NCBI RefSeq assembly: GCF_020509005.1
Contig: NC_063014.1
Span: 2,728,001 to 2,792,000 of the forward strand
Direction of reading: 5' to 3'
Source of the DNA: Fulvia fulva
Lineage: Eukaryota > Ascomycota > Dothideomycetes > Mycosphaerellales > Mycosphaerellaceae
Length of the DNA stretch: 64,000 nucleotides
Part shown: positions 12,145 to 22,954 of the stretch, one piece after another
How the letters are laid out: each line of letters opens with the position of its first letter
How positions within the stretch are numbered: position 1 is the first letter of the stretch
The notes under the pieces: model-generated
What the model was told of the DNA's origin: nothing
The model's database searches: none
What the model saw: only the letters and a program-made list of their open reading frames with translations
Position numbers and translations under genes: made by a program

Positions 12145-13690
12145 TAATAAATGTTAGGCTTAACGCTAGTACCTATTCTGTTCCTCTTCTTTATAGCGAC
12201 GCTACTCCTAGCCCTAGAATCCTAGAACACCGCTACGAGCGGCTTCGTAGACGACACGAACATCCTAGCGTAGTCTTCCTCGACTAAGGAGAACTATAGG
12301 CTACTAGAAGAGAAGTACAAGATCTATAAGGACTAGGCTAGGAGGTATAGGGCTCGGTTTACCCTAGAAAAGTATAATCTAATACACTTTACGCGCCGGC
12401 TACAGTTCTATAATATATATACTTCTATCTAGATATAGGGGCACACGACTAACCCCGTAAATTAGCTTAGGATCCTCGGACTATAGGTAGACCCGGCGCT
12501 ACGGTAGAGGAAGTACGTATAGGTAATGTTACGGAAAGCTAAACAGAATATAGCATTATACTAGAGGCTTACTACGTCTATATAGGGGGCGGACTTTCGG
12601 TAGTTACGACTTTTATATACGGCTATTATACGACTAGTCCTTACCTATAGTAGCTGAGTATAGTCCTTAGGTAAGAGGGCCTACCTATTAAAGGGACTCG
12701 TCGCGCCGTTAGCGAAGATCTAAAACTAATGCCTAAGGAAGGTGACCGGGGTATATAAGTCGATACTAATAAGGATGCTTAAGTACGAGACCGCTATACC
12801 GCCGATCGACCTATATATCTAGGGACTACGGACCTCCTACTTAGGCAAGTCGGCATAGTACCTAGTATAGAAGGTCATCGCTAGTATAGTTATAAGGGCC
12901 CGCGAATTAGTACTAGCGTATAAGGGCATTCGACCCGGAAACGAGCCGGACTACCGGGTAAGAGACGAATAGCTAGTAATATAATAGGAAGGTAAGAAAT
13001 CGTTTATAGAGCAACTATAGAAAGAGAGGTAGAACAACTAGGGTATAGGGTATAGTAGACGCCCTTAGCTAGCGGGATAACCTAAGGAATAGTTAGCTAC
13101 AAAATCCGCGGTCAAGCACCCCCCGAAGCTTATCTACTACCGCCTTACGAGGGCATAGAGTAGTATAGCAACCTAACTACGAAGCGAACACATCGGCCTC
13201 TAGGGGTACCTATCATAGAGGAAGGTTCTAGAATATATAAATACTAGCTACCCCTACGGCTATTACTCCTAGAACGTACGGTACGTACTCCTTATCTATC
13301 CGAGGTAGTCGCTAGGAAGGGGGGAGTAGATAGTAAAGGCGAGGAACCGGACGATTAGGGCACTTATTAATAACTTTAAGGACCTACGGCGTATTACGAA
13401 CTAGATACTAGAGAAGGGCTAGCTAGAACAGTACCGCCTAGTAGGAGTAGTATAGGAAGAGAGGACACGGCGTAGCGCGACGAGACCGGCTAGGAGCGGG
13501 GGCTAACGGGGTAGTAATATAGACTACGTACGTTTAGAGGGAAAGCTAATCTAGATAAGAAGAAGTCGGGGCGGGAAGGGTGTTTACCTATTCGGGTTTC
13601 CCTTTATTTATAACAATAGATATATACCTATATTAGCTAAATAGGGTCCTAGAATAGGGGAATAACAAATCTATCTATCTACTAATAAAT
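12145..13690 (+). mobile_element. Tad/I-like LINE, 5'-truncated 1.5-kb 3' end
   Basis: The sequence begins inside the reverse transcriptase (ALVPILFLFFIATLLL-type reading) and continues with SGFVDDTNILAW near 12240, the thumb, and a long C-terminal region ending near 13560. A 3' UTR then ends in a (ctat)n-like tail near 13670. The whole stretch is almost identical to 24890-26405, the 3' end of the longer LINE, apart from scattered C-T and G-A changes and small indels. It is a 5'-truncated insertion of the same subfamily. Nonsense codons are nearly all TAG. Confidence 0.8.
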
Positions 13691-13696
13691 GTTTTC

Positions 13697-14421
13697 TAAT
13701 TTTTAGACTCGGTAGGCGCCTTATAAAGACGGAAGTAGTTACTAGGTCCGTAGGTTACGTCTCTAATATAGCCGACGCTATTAGTCGCTTTATCGCCGAC
13801 TTCTTCCGAGTAGTAGAACTCGTAGGTTAGGAATACGGTTATAGATTACATTACTATTAAGACCTAGAAAGGAGTTAGTCGTAGTCCTAGTCGGTAGTAG
13901 CTATACTAATACTTTATACTTACCTTATCTCCTAAGTCGTCGTATTTAATATCGCTTACTTTTAGTATATAGCTTAATCCTAGATCGTAGATATAGAAGC
14001 GACCTATTATAGGAGAAAAATAGGCCTTAGTAGAGCTACCGTAATTTCCTACTCCGCTCTTACTATAGTCTTTCCTATCGCTAATAAACTTCGAGACTAC
14101 CGACTTTAGTATTAGCGTACTCTAGTCGGGCTAGAGCATTTGTCTCTAGATACTACTAACGTAACTACGAGCGTCGATCTTAGAGCCGTCGCTCTTAACG
14201 ACCTGTTTAGGGAACTAACGATCGAAGGTTAGGTCGTTAGTATTCGCTAGTAACTACTTTACGTAAATAGGATATTCGTGTTACTTATAAGTATACTTTA
14301 CGTACCTCGATACCCTTCTAGAAGACCTATACCTAGTTACTAGCGAAGGCGTTATAGACTTTATCCCTTCTATCCTTATCGTCTTAGCTGTTTTAGTTGT
14401 AGTTCTTATACTAGAATTCAT
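13697..14421 (-). pseudogene. unknown cellular-type protein, RIP-killed, about 240 codons
   Basis: On the minus strand an ATG at 14419-14421 opens a frame of about 240 codons that runs to a stop near 13700 without a frameshift. It is interrupted only by TAG or TAA codons of the RIP kind. Readable pieces include MNSSIRTTTKTAKTIRIEG at the start, DARSYVSSI near 14150, SKFISDRKDYSKSGVGNYG near 14080, YEFYYSEEVGDKATNSVGYI near 13800 and TYGPSNYFRLYKAPTESKN at the end. It does not resemble gag, pol, integrase or transposase. I do not recognise the family. Because the frame is coherent from a good ATG to the stop, it is best read as a fossil gene. The N-terminal basic stretch has no obvious signal peptide. 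Confidence 0.5.
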
Positions 14422-15358
14422 TTGTTATAGGAGCAGTAGGGTAAGGCGAGGTAGAGGCCGGAATAGGTATTACTATAACTATTAATACTAAAGTCGTAGT
14501 ACTACTCGCGGCTTACGTTTAAGTATCGATCTCTTATAGTACTAGGGAAGTAGCGACTATAGAGAGGAGAGTAATAAGAGATACGATCTGACTTGACTTT
14601 ATAGTTACGGTAATGCTACTAATAAATACTAGTAGATACTAGTAGATACTAGTAGATGCTTAAATTGTCGTATATATTATAATATAGTACTTCGAGCTTA
14701 ACGTCTTTATAAGATGTTTACTATAACTACGCTATAGCTCTTACTACTTCGAATATACTATAATATAGCCTTAACTATAGAGTTGCTATCCTCCTAGTAT
14801 ACTAAGACTAGTATTACGAGATAGATCTCTTTAGACACTACCTAGCCTCCTACGCCTTAGATGTCGTTATAAGCTCTAGTCTATAAAGTTATGTCCTAAG
14901 GATCGTATAAGCGCTTAGCTTGAGTTGTTTAACAGCAATTGGCCGGTAGTAATGTCTTGAAAATAGGAATAAGTTCCGGTGCTTATAGGCTAGGTAATCT
15001 ATCGTAGTAAGGCTAGCGAGGTATATAGCTCGGAAGTATTTCAGCCTACTTAGCCTTATTTTTATAGCGAGTATATTGATTAGAGAAATTATATTAAAGA
15101 TCATTAGCGCCTTCTTATATTGACTTATTTCGGGAGCCGTACCTATATAAAAGTATATCGCGTATAGAGCTTAAGCTAAGCTCGTTTTAGCTAAGATCCT
15201 AGACGCTATATCGCTTCCTATAGTTATGAGTATCCTCTCTCTAACAATAGTATATAGTACATTAAAGGCGTAGTATAGTTAGTATATTAGTCTAGTATCG
15301 TAGTATCGAGCATTAAGTATCGCCTTCGCTATACTTAGTCCGGACTTACTACTACTAG
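14422..15358. other. RIPed stretch, no gene identified
   Basis: The left part would be upstream of the fossil gene on the minus strand. It contains a perfect triple repeat of ctagtagata at about 14627-14656. A 71-codon minus-strand frame at 14889-15104 shows no family resemblance and is probably chance. Confidence 0.3.
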
Positions 15359-15781
15359 TACCTCTACTTTAGGATCGACGCTTCTATAGTAATACGATAT
15401 TATATAACTATATCGTCTAGTCAGTGCTTAAACGTCCTAGATCGTACGATAAGTTACGCTAATACGTCTATTATAGCGCTAGAGGTTAAGATCTCTTTCT
15501 CCTTTACTAATACTACCTATAAGCGCTTATTAGTAGAGGCTGTCAAAATGATCGTTACGGCTACCTTAGTTATACCGTCGGTACTAAGTCTCGACATTTA
15601 TAGAGAGACGGACAGTAGGACAGTCTTAGAGGAAGGCTTCCGTATAGAACACTTCGAGTTCTTCGACCTTATAACCTCGACCCTCTTTACCTACGAACTG
15701 TTCCTAAGGATATACGACCCTAGCGATAGTATATCTCTATATAATCTTATAGAGCTTTACGCGTCGGTAACACGGGTCTAG
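15359..15781 (+). pseudogene. stop-free 140-codon fragment of an unknown gene
   Basis: From 15359 to a TAG at 15779 the plus strand is open for about 140 codons, which is exceptional in this block where RIP leaves a stop every 10-30 codons. Readable parts are SQCLNVLDRTISYANTSI, KISFSFTNTTYKRLLVEAVK and YRETDSRTVLEEGFRIEHFE. The frame continues upstream past one TAG. The 3' end is cut where the left LTR of the small Gypsy element begins, so the C-terminus is lost. The mixed hydrophobic and charged composition looks like a real globular protein, but I cannot name the family. Confidence 0.35.
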
Positions 15782-15962
15782 GCTACTCTCGGTAGGTAAA
15801 AGGGTATCGTAGCTAAGTAATCGAATAAGTTCTACGGAGAAGAGAAGTTCTAGTTAAGGCGCGTATCGAAGATAAGCGCGACGTTCGCCGAGCCGAGGCG
15901 TTACGTCATATCTACGAAGTCACGTGACCTAAAGGCCGTAGGCCGTAGGGCTATACTGTAAC
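15770..15962 (-). repeat. LTR copy (3' LTR of the minus-strand Gypsy remnant)
   Basis: It runs from cgggtctaggctactctcgg to ccgtagggctatac. It is nearly identical in the same orientation to 17142-17332, differing mainly by C/T and G/A changes expected from RIP. Confidence 0.65.
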
Positions 15963-17141
15963 ACTACCCCCCTTCTTAAATCGCCTTAAGCGCCTACGAG
16001 GCGGTAGCTATTAATTCAAAATAAGTAACGCTCTATAGGGTATATCTATCTAACTCTATAATCTAAAACTCCGGTATATATAAAGATACGACTATAGACG
16101 AGCCTAAGCTACGAGCAAAGCGACGTTACTAGCGGTAGCGAGTCCTAGGCCTAGATTATAGAAACGAAGTGACTGTTTATTATACCTTAGTACGCCTTAG
16201 GTTATATCGTGACTAGTACTTAGCGTCGGCGGTACCGGTCGTATCGTTATTATTATCGCTAGTACTATCCGCCGAGTCTATTAGCTCGGTTATATTAGGC
16301 TCTAGTGCTTACTATCCGCGTAGAGGTCCTAGAGCGCGAGGGTTCTTATAATAGTAGTCTACTACAAGTTCGTCTATAGTGCCTTTCAAGTTAATATAAG
16401 GTTCTTTAGTATATAACCTATCTACCTATTTAATAGTATAGCTAACACTCTGCTTTGCTTTTCTAGTCTAGCGACTGTCTACTACTACTACGGTATTGTG
16501 CTATTCCTTAACTTCGCTATCGACTTCGGTAAGCGTAGATTCGTACGTCTATAAAGGGAACGGGTCTTCGGCGGATAGTCGTAGTAGGTCGGTATAGAAT
16601 ACGTAGTATATTCTTATACTCGTAGGCAGGTCGAGTTCGTAGATATCGGTCGCTACTTTCTTATAATCGTAAAGGGGCCTACGTTCTTATAATCAAGCTT
16701 CTTCGCTAGTCGTTTAGTACGAATATTTCCGTCTTCTACTATTAACCCGCCGTCGCTTATCGTATCTAGTAGGTCTGATCTTAGCTATCGACTACAGTCT
16801 AACTTCTGTCATTCTATTAGGTCTACTACGGTTACGGTTCGTAATTATTAGTAGCTATAGTCGCGGCTGTCTCGAATCCTCGACGGTTCGGCGGATATTA
16901 ATATTAATCCTACGTATCTCGACGAACTCCTACGAAAGTGTCTACGACTAACTATATCGTGTCCTCCTCTTCTATATACTTCCTACGTGTATAGGACACT
17001 CGATTATACTACTATAATCTGCCTCGAACTCGGGGTCTTATTCGCTAACTCCTACTAAAGTGTCGTAAACCGGTCGGTAATGTCGCCGATAATACGCGTA
17101 CTTACTATAGAGGGATTTAGAGCGGTAGAACTTAATAATAC

Positions 17142-17332
17142 GGGTCTAGGCTACTCTCGGTAGGTAAAAGGGTGTCGTAGCTAAGTAATCGAATAAATTC
17201 TACGGAGAAGAGAAGTTCTAGCTAAGGCGCGTATCGAAGATAAGCGCGACGTTCGCCGAGCCGAGGCGTTACGTTATATTTACGAAGTTACGTAACCCGA
17301 AGGCCGTAGGCCGTAGGGCTATACCGTGACAG
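17142..17332 (-). repeat. LTR copy (5' LTR of the minus-strand Gypsy remnant)
   Basis: This is the direct repeat partner of 15770-15962. It ends ggctataccgtgaca, so an LTR terminus of the form GTGACA is likely. The equivalent end of the left copy has decayed to ctgtaaca. Confidence 0.65.
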
Positions 17333-17789
17333 TCGGAGACTCTAATAAGGGTGTAGTATATTAAGGATATAAGCCCTCTTACTAAGCCGGTTAGGTTATT
17401 AAAGGCTAGCTATTAATATCGCGTCCGGCTAAAGCTATAGAAGATAGTAGGGTACGCTATTAGTAAGGCTAAGCTATTTAACGGGCGACGCTACGTTCTA
17501 ATTAATACACTGCCGTAGGCAATAATAGTAATAGTTAAGCTAAAAAGTAATAATAAAGTAGTATTAAAGGTTAGTTAAGGAGTAAAGGAGAAACGGGCGA
17601 CGGGGTAGATAACTATAATATTAGGCCCTTACGTCGGTTATACTACAAATAGTTTAGCTTATTATCTTAGACTATATACTACTAAGTCCGAAGTCCGCGC
17701 TCTACTACTATATTCTATATTATATCAACACTACTAAACACTAAAGGATAGTAATAATCGTCTAATCGTTATGTACCTTATATAACCTC

Positions 17790-18460
17790 GATAGACTCGA
17801 GTATAATATCGCTCCGGTAAGCTTTAGTAACTCTTCCTAAGTTTCTAGCTTTCTAGTCAGTATTACTAGCGCTATCTTAGCGAATAATATTAGTCGTCGT
17901 GCTTTATAGATGACCTCCTTCGGTTCTATAATACTAGCGAACATCGGTACGATTGTTAGTAGCGTACTAGTGGCCAAAGATGCCGATAATAGGATCGCCG
18001 CTTACTTTATAATCGTTTTCCTATTCCTCTATAATACTAGCTTTAACATCGGACGCCTATCCGACCGAGCTTTTGCCGTATACTATATAAACTAAGGGCA
18101 TAAGCATGTTCGTCTTAGTCGGGCAGGCTTTACTTATTATTAATTAGGTAAGCGGTTATTAAAGTCGTTAAGTAAGAGCTAGGCTAATAGGGTATAGTAT
18201 ATTAATCTAATCGCTATCGAACGGATCGGCTAGTATTACTAGCTATTCCTTAGTCTTACGACAATCTACTTTACATTTCTAGAGACGTAAGTACTTACCT
18301 TATAATAGATCGCTACCTTATTTAACGACGATAAAGTCTCGACTATTATCGAAGGGGTCGATATAGACGAGAAATTGCCTACAATCTCTATTCTAATAGT
18401 TAAAGTAGACAAGACCTTAGACGATAAGGTTCTCTACCGCTATGTTAGCCGTTATAGAGT
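17790..18460 (+). pseudogene. MFS sugar transporter (lactose-permease type) C-terminal half, fossil
   Basis: The plus strand reads SRRAL, then MTSFGSIILANIGTIVSSVL from 17910, then RIAAYFIIVFLFLYNTSFNI near 18000. After a one-base frame change near 18050 it reads YPTELLPYTI, TKGISMFVLVGQALL (about 18060-18130). Near 18290-18360 comes LTL, IATLFNDDKVSTIIEG. The order is that of the C-terminal half of fungal sugar transporters of the major facilitator superfamily: transmembrane segments, the PxELxPxxxRTKG signature, then the post-TM12 TLEEIATLF-like tail. RIP stops (TAG, TAA) and a frameshift show it is dead. It is a cellular gene, not a transposon protein. The N-terminal half was not recognised upstream in 17335-17790. 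Confidence 0.7.
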
Positions 18461-19040
18461 TTAAGGATATACCTAGTATAAAGCGGGTCGAGTAGTAGCT
18501 TATACTTTATCTCTCTGACGGGATTATACGTTACTAAGGCATTCGAACTACTTAAAGGTTTACGTAGTAGGAACTTTATAAGCTATATAGTGACTATGTT
18601 ACCCGGCGGTATATATTACATAATTTGTTAAACTAAGCTACGATATACGCCTAATTATATTTAGTACACGAGAAGTCGGTATTTAACCTCTTAGTAAAGC
18701 GTAAAGACGTACCTTTAGGTAATTAACTTTGTCTAGACTATAAAATGACGAGCTGGCCCTAACTACTATTCACCTCGATAACATTAGACTAATAGGTACC
18801 GTCCTAGTAAAATTGACTTTCCCTCCCGCGTCGCCGAAGTGAATGTCTACTACCTCGTATACTAATATTTAAAAACACTTTCAGCTTGTTTATATATCTC
18901 TCCGATTAGCTAGATCCTTTATATCTTTATCTTCGCGATACTATCTATACTATCTACTCTATCCTATAAACTTAATACCTTTTCTACTACTATCTAGTAG
19001 TATTATTAAGATCATAATAGATAATATAGTCGCCACTTCT
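18461..19040. other. RIPed stretch between fossil genes
   Basis: CpA and TpG are depleted and no family is recognised. It would be the old intergenic space between the transporter fossil and the next fossil gene. Confidence 0.3.
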
Positions 19041-19044
19041 AGCT

Positions 19045-19800
19045 CGAGCGCTAGATATCGTCTATTAGAGTTACCTAGCGAAATTAGAATAATATATACG
19101 TAAAGGTCGGTAAATACATTCTAGAAGTCATCGAGGTAGACTTAATAGACCCGGGAGCTAGCCTTAGCGATATATTCGCTATTACTAATATATATAAGTA
19201 GGTTAAATAGGAGTTCGATAGCGATTTCTACGGTAGTAGGCGCGTTAAGATCTCCGGCCGCCTACTCGTATCCGCCGAGGTAGAGGTAGTAAAGGTAGCT
19301 AAGACACTTGACCGCTTCGTCCGGGACTATATACTACTACGTAAAGTAAAAGAGGTCGAACTCGACGTCGGTTAGATCTCGCTATACTATTTCGTACAAA
19401 TGTAGCGTAATATCGAGGAATCATTTCGAACGCTAAGCAAGACATATAAGAACTTTTTACTAGCTTATATATGCCGTTTAGGATAGCACTTAGCGATATA
19501 TATATCTCCCTACTAACTAGAGACCTAGAGTACGTTACGGCGCGTCTATAGGTAGTATACTTTAACACTTAGAACAAGGCCTATCTTATAGGCGGCGACG
19601 GGGAAGAAGACGATCGCGTTAGCAAATACCTATTTATAGTCGAGTGTATTTTAAAGTCACTCCGTCCGGTCTAGTAGATTACTTAGGAAGCTAACGGTAG
19701 ACGGAAGAAGCGCTACGGTAAAGAGGTTAAGAGGTAGTTTAGGATAAGCGATCAAGCGCTATAGTAGCTATTAGAGCCTTGAACGGTAAGGAGAGAACTC
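19045..19800 (+). pseudogene. LPxE[I/L]R (2EXR/F-box-like) family gene, fossil copy 1
   Basis: Near 19051 the plus strand reads RYRLLELPSEIR, IIYT, the N-terminal hallmark of the fungal family that also forms the tandem array at 47.7-51.7 kb (LLALPREIRDLIYAYL). After a one-base frame change it continues with VGKYILEVIEVDLIDPGAS, then IYK, VK, EFDSDFYGSRR near 19200, which is the expected cysteine/Gln-Glu-Phe-Tyr segment of this family (compare LCKQIQSEYLEMVF). A long charged frame follows (VKVAKTLDRFVRDYILL). Stops are TAG or TAA only. This is a cellular gene killed by RIP. Confidence 0.55.
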
Positions 19801-20284
19801 TTAGGTAGCTAAAGACTAGGGTTAGTAATAAGAGTATAATCTCGAATAATCTATAATAGTCGGCTAGTTATATAAAATAGTAGTAGATATATATAGTTTC
19901 TTAGCGAGTCCTATTCCCGAGTCTTTACTTATTATAGCCAAAAACACGTAAAAGCTCTCTATTATATACAGATCACGTTGAATAATAACTAACGCTAAAC
20001 GCTAAATCACGACACTTTACTTCTTATACTAATACTCTTCTTGCCTATAAGATACTTTCTACCTCACCTCCTATACTCTACTAAACCTACTACTAGGTAC
20101 GTTTCTAAAAGGTACCTAACATCGAGGGGTGCCTAAGACTATATTATACAATAAGCGCGTCGTATAGTATATATCTTACGCGGTCTACTATAGTCTAAGA
20201 CACTACTACGTAGTTCTCGAGTATAACTAAAACGCTTCTCCTTATAGATATAACCTACGAAACATAGAAAGTACTAACGTCGAC

Positions 20285-21140
20285 GCCGATATCGACACCT
20301 CGAAGTATTATCTATTAGAGCTACTAGTAGAGTTACGTAACTATATCTACGCGTACGTTAGTAGCGGATACCCGGAGATCTATATTATCGACCTAGTCTA
20401 TCTAAGCCGCTCTAGCGACCGTAACGCGTTAATTTTGCTAAGACTTATAAGTAGCTAAAAACCGAGTACGGTAGCCACTTCTATAGCGAGAAAGTAGTAC
20501 GAGTCCTAGCGCCGGTACTCGAGGTAGGCTCGGTAATAGTAAGCCGGGCTAAACTAAAGTAGGTACTAAATAGCTTTATAGCCTAGAATATTGTCTAAAA
20601 TAAGCCACACCGGGTCGAGATTTACGTTAGACAGGTCGACCTAAACTAATATCGAAATCGAGAGTAGTAGCCGACTATCGAAAGCGCGGTTCGACGATTA
20701 TTAAAGACGAATACGGAAGTAGATCTAAGATTCGACCTCGACTACCGATAGTACGTTAAGATTAGACTAGATAGCCCTAAGTCTACCGCCGTATAGCTAG
20801 ACGTAGTATATTTCTAATAAGATTATAAGACCGACCGAGTACGCCCCTAGTCTATTAAAGCGTTCCTAACGTTCGAATAGTACGTACTATAATCGCTCTT
20901 TCCTATCTAGTAGGTCCGTTAGGGATCCCGCGGTCTACTCTAGAGGATTAGTCAACCTACTAGGACTCGATTCGAGTACTAGGTTAAGCTAACGGAGGTG
21001 GAGCTATAGTAGTTACTTAGTATTCTAGATGCCTAGCCGAACACTAGAATCGTAAGCTAGAACTATAGTCGCGGCGGCTTAAACACGGTAATAGAGTAGG
21101 CGAAGGGAGTCATTAGTATAGTAATAAGGGGTCAAGTTTA
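20285..21140 (+). pseudogene. LPxE[I/L]R (2EXR/F-box-like) family gene, fossil copy 2
   Basis: Near 20310 the frame reads KYYLLEL, VELRNYIYAYVSSGYPEIY, matching the island paralogue LLALPREIRDLIYAYLHQ. After a frame change near 20440 it reads FAKTYK, LKTEYGSHFYSEKVVRVLAP, the same motif order as CKQI..EY. Further downstream (20590-21140) the frame stays coherent, with segments such as KPHRVEIYVRQVDLN and SIKAFLTFE. Only RIP-type stops occur. It lies 1.2 kb after fossil copy 1 in the same orientation, so the two were a tandem pair. Confidence 0.55.
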
Positions 21141-21799
21141 AGGACGTAGACAGAGGATAATGCTCGCTATTATTCCTCTAGGAGACAAGGGTAGATATAG
21201 TATAATATAGTAGGCTCCTACCTACCCTCGTTCGACGCTTTCGGAGCTATCTAGCCTAACGATAGTATACTCGACCTAAGTAGACCCCTCGATACGATAG
21301 AGCGCGTACTTCCGAATCGGACGTAGCTCTTCCCTACTTCTACGACGCCTACGGGTCGATCTCTAGTAGTACTAAATAGAAGCGTATTATCTAGAGCCCG
21401 CCGCTATAGATTATATTTGCTCTTTAGTAATAAGAGTCGGGGTTTAAGCACCTCGACGGAGGATAATACTCGATATAGCTACCGAGAAGGCTTATAGATA
21501 ACGTAATATTCTTCGTCTTCTAAGTCTCCTAACGAGACACGATTAAGTAGTCTATACTATATATAGCCCGCGACTATAATACGGTACTATAATACTTGCC
21601 TTTTATAATCTAGTAGAGTAGAAAGGTAGTGTTTCGAGGATCTATATTTGCCTATAATCTAGTAGCCGGAAGTAATCGAAGCTCGGTACAATCTTTCTTA
21701 GCCGGCTAGCCTAATACCTAGATAATCGCTATAGGCCTTAAGCTATATATCTCCCTAGGACTAAAGACGAAAGTCGAGACCTCGGCTTAATAGATAGGG

Positions 21800-22880
21800 T
21801 TTGACGAGACTAATACGAGATCAATCTCCGCGCTAATATTCTTATCGAGTCCTAGGACGTCTTAGGCGATTAGTAAGGCCACCCGGAATCAATACTCCTA
21901 TAGCTAGGTATTAGTCGCGGTATCGATACTAGGCCCCCGCCTAACGTACGACGTAGTTACGATCCGTATTATAGTAAAGGAAGACTAGGCCGAAGTTACG
22001 AAGCTATCGAACAAGGAGCTCGCCTAACGAATTAACTAACTAGAGGTGGTCGTAGTGAACTAATAGTCTAACGGCACTTTATAGATCTATACTAGCTCTA
22101 CTACTACTAGGAGGTACCTAGAGGTATAGCTATAGTAGGTATCTAAGGTTACGGTATTAGCGAAGGTCTTAATAAAGCAATTTACGATCCTAGTCTACGA
22201 TATACCTAAGGAGTTCGACCTAACTAACTAAGGTCACCTACGTACTCTCTAAGAGGACAACCCGGTCACTCTTAACTCTCTAATCTAGAAGGCGACTTAG
22301 CTCTATAGGAAATGGCTAGAAGGTAAGAAGGCCTCGGCGCTAATAGTATAGCTATAAGACGCGAAAGCGGCGGATCTAGCGATAGAACAAGGCCTGATCT
22401 AGTAATATAGCCTTAAGATAGTAGAAAAGTACTCCTTATCCTTTCGTGTCCTCTAATACTTTAAATGCTAACAGTATAGACACTAAACCTATACGTATAT
22501 ACACAAGTAGGCGTACTCGAACTATATAGGAGACTATATATCTAGGGACTATACATCGACTACGAGACGGTACGCGAACTGTCCGGGGCACTACCTATCG
22601 TATAGTACGGAATGCCTATAGCGGAAACTAGCGAAAAACAAGGCAATCACAAACAGAACCGTCGCCCTAAGATTCTACGGCGACCGTAAGGCTAGCCTAT
22701 ACCGGAACTAACTAGCGGCGGTCGGGTATAAGCGCCCTAGGGCCGAGAACGATATAAAGGATACGTAACCTAGGGCGTACGGGAGGCCACGTACTCTACT
22801 AGCTACGGCGAGGGAATCTAACTAGGCCCGGCTCCCCTTTAGTATATAGCCGATAGGCGTAGACTAGGACGTATAGTGTA
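21800..22880 (+). pseudogene. LINE ORF1 (gag-like, zinc knuckles)
   Basis: The plus-strand reading is coherent from about 21970 (KLSNKELA) through VLIKQFTILVYDIPKEFDL near 22180. It reaches a C-terminal array of three CCHC-type knuckles at about 22460-22625, with cysteines partly changed to Tyr by RIP (FKC, RRYANCPGHYLSYSTECL). This arrangement is typical of Tad1 and I-clade ORF1 nucleic acid-binding proteins. Stops are mostly TAG. Confidence 0.65.
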
Positions 22881-22954
22881 GTAGGACATAGGACGATATA
22901 GAGGAAATGATTGTCGATGCCGATAACTAGCCTCGATACGCTTAGTATTACCTA

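Larger units (their letters stand above)
15768..17335 (-). mobile_element. internally deleted Ty3/Gypsy element, minus strand
   Basis: Two direct repeats of about 190 bp (15770-15962 and 17142-17332) flank 1.2 kb of internal sequence. The minus strand inside reads the end of a Gypsy pol. GPFTII near 16670 and YELDLP, VFYTDLLRLSAEDP near 16600 correspond to the integrase C-terminal region. A chromodomain-like segment follows (VVVVDSR, SYTIKWVD, near 16430) and the frame ends in RYNLRR near 16180. Gag, protease, RT and most of integrase are missing. It is therefore a deletion derivative with both LTRs and a 3' pol end. Confidence 0.6.
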
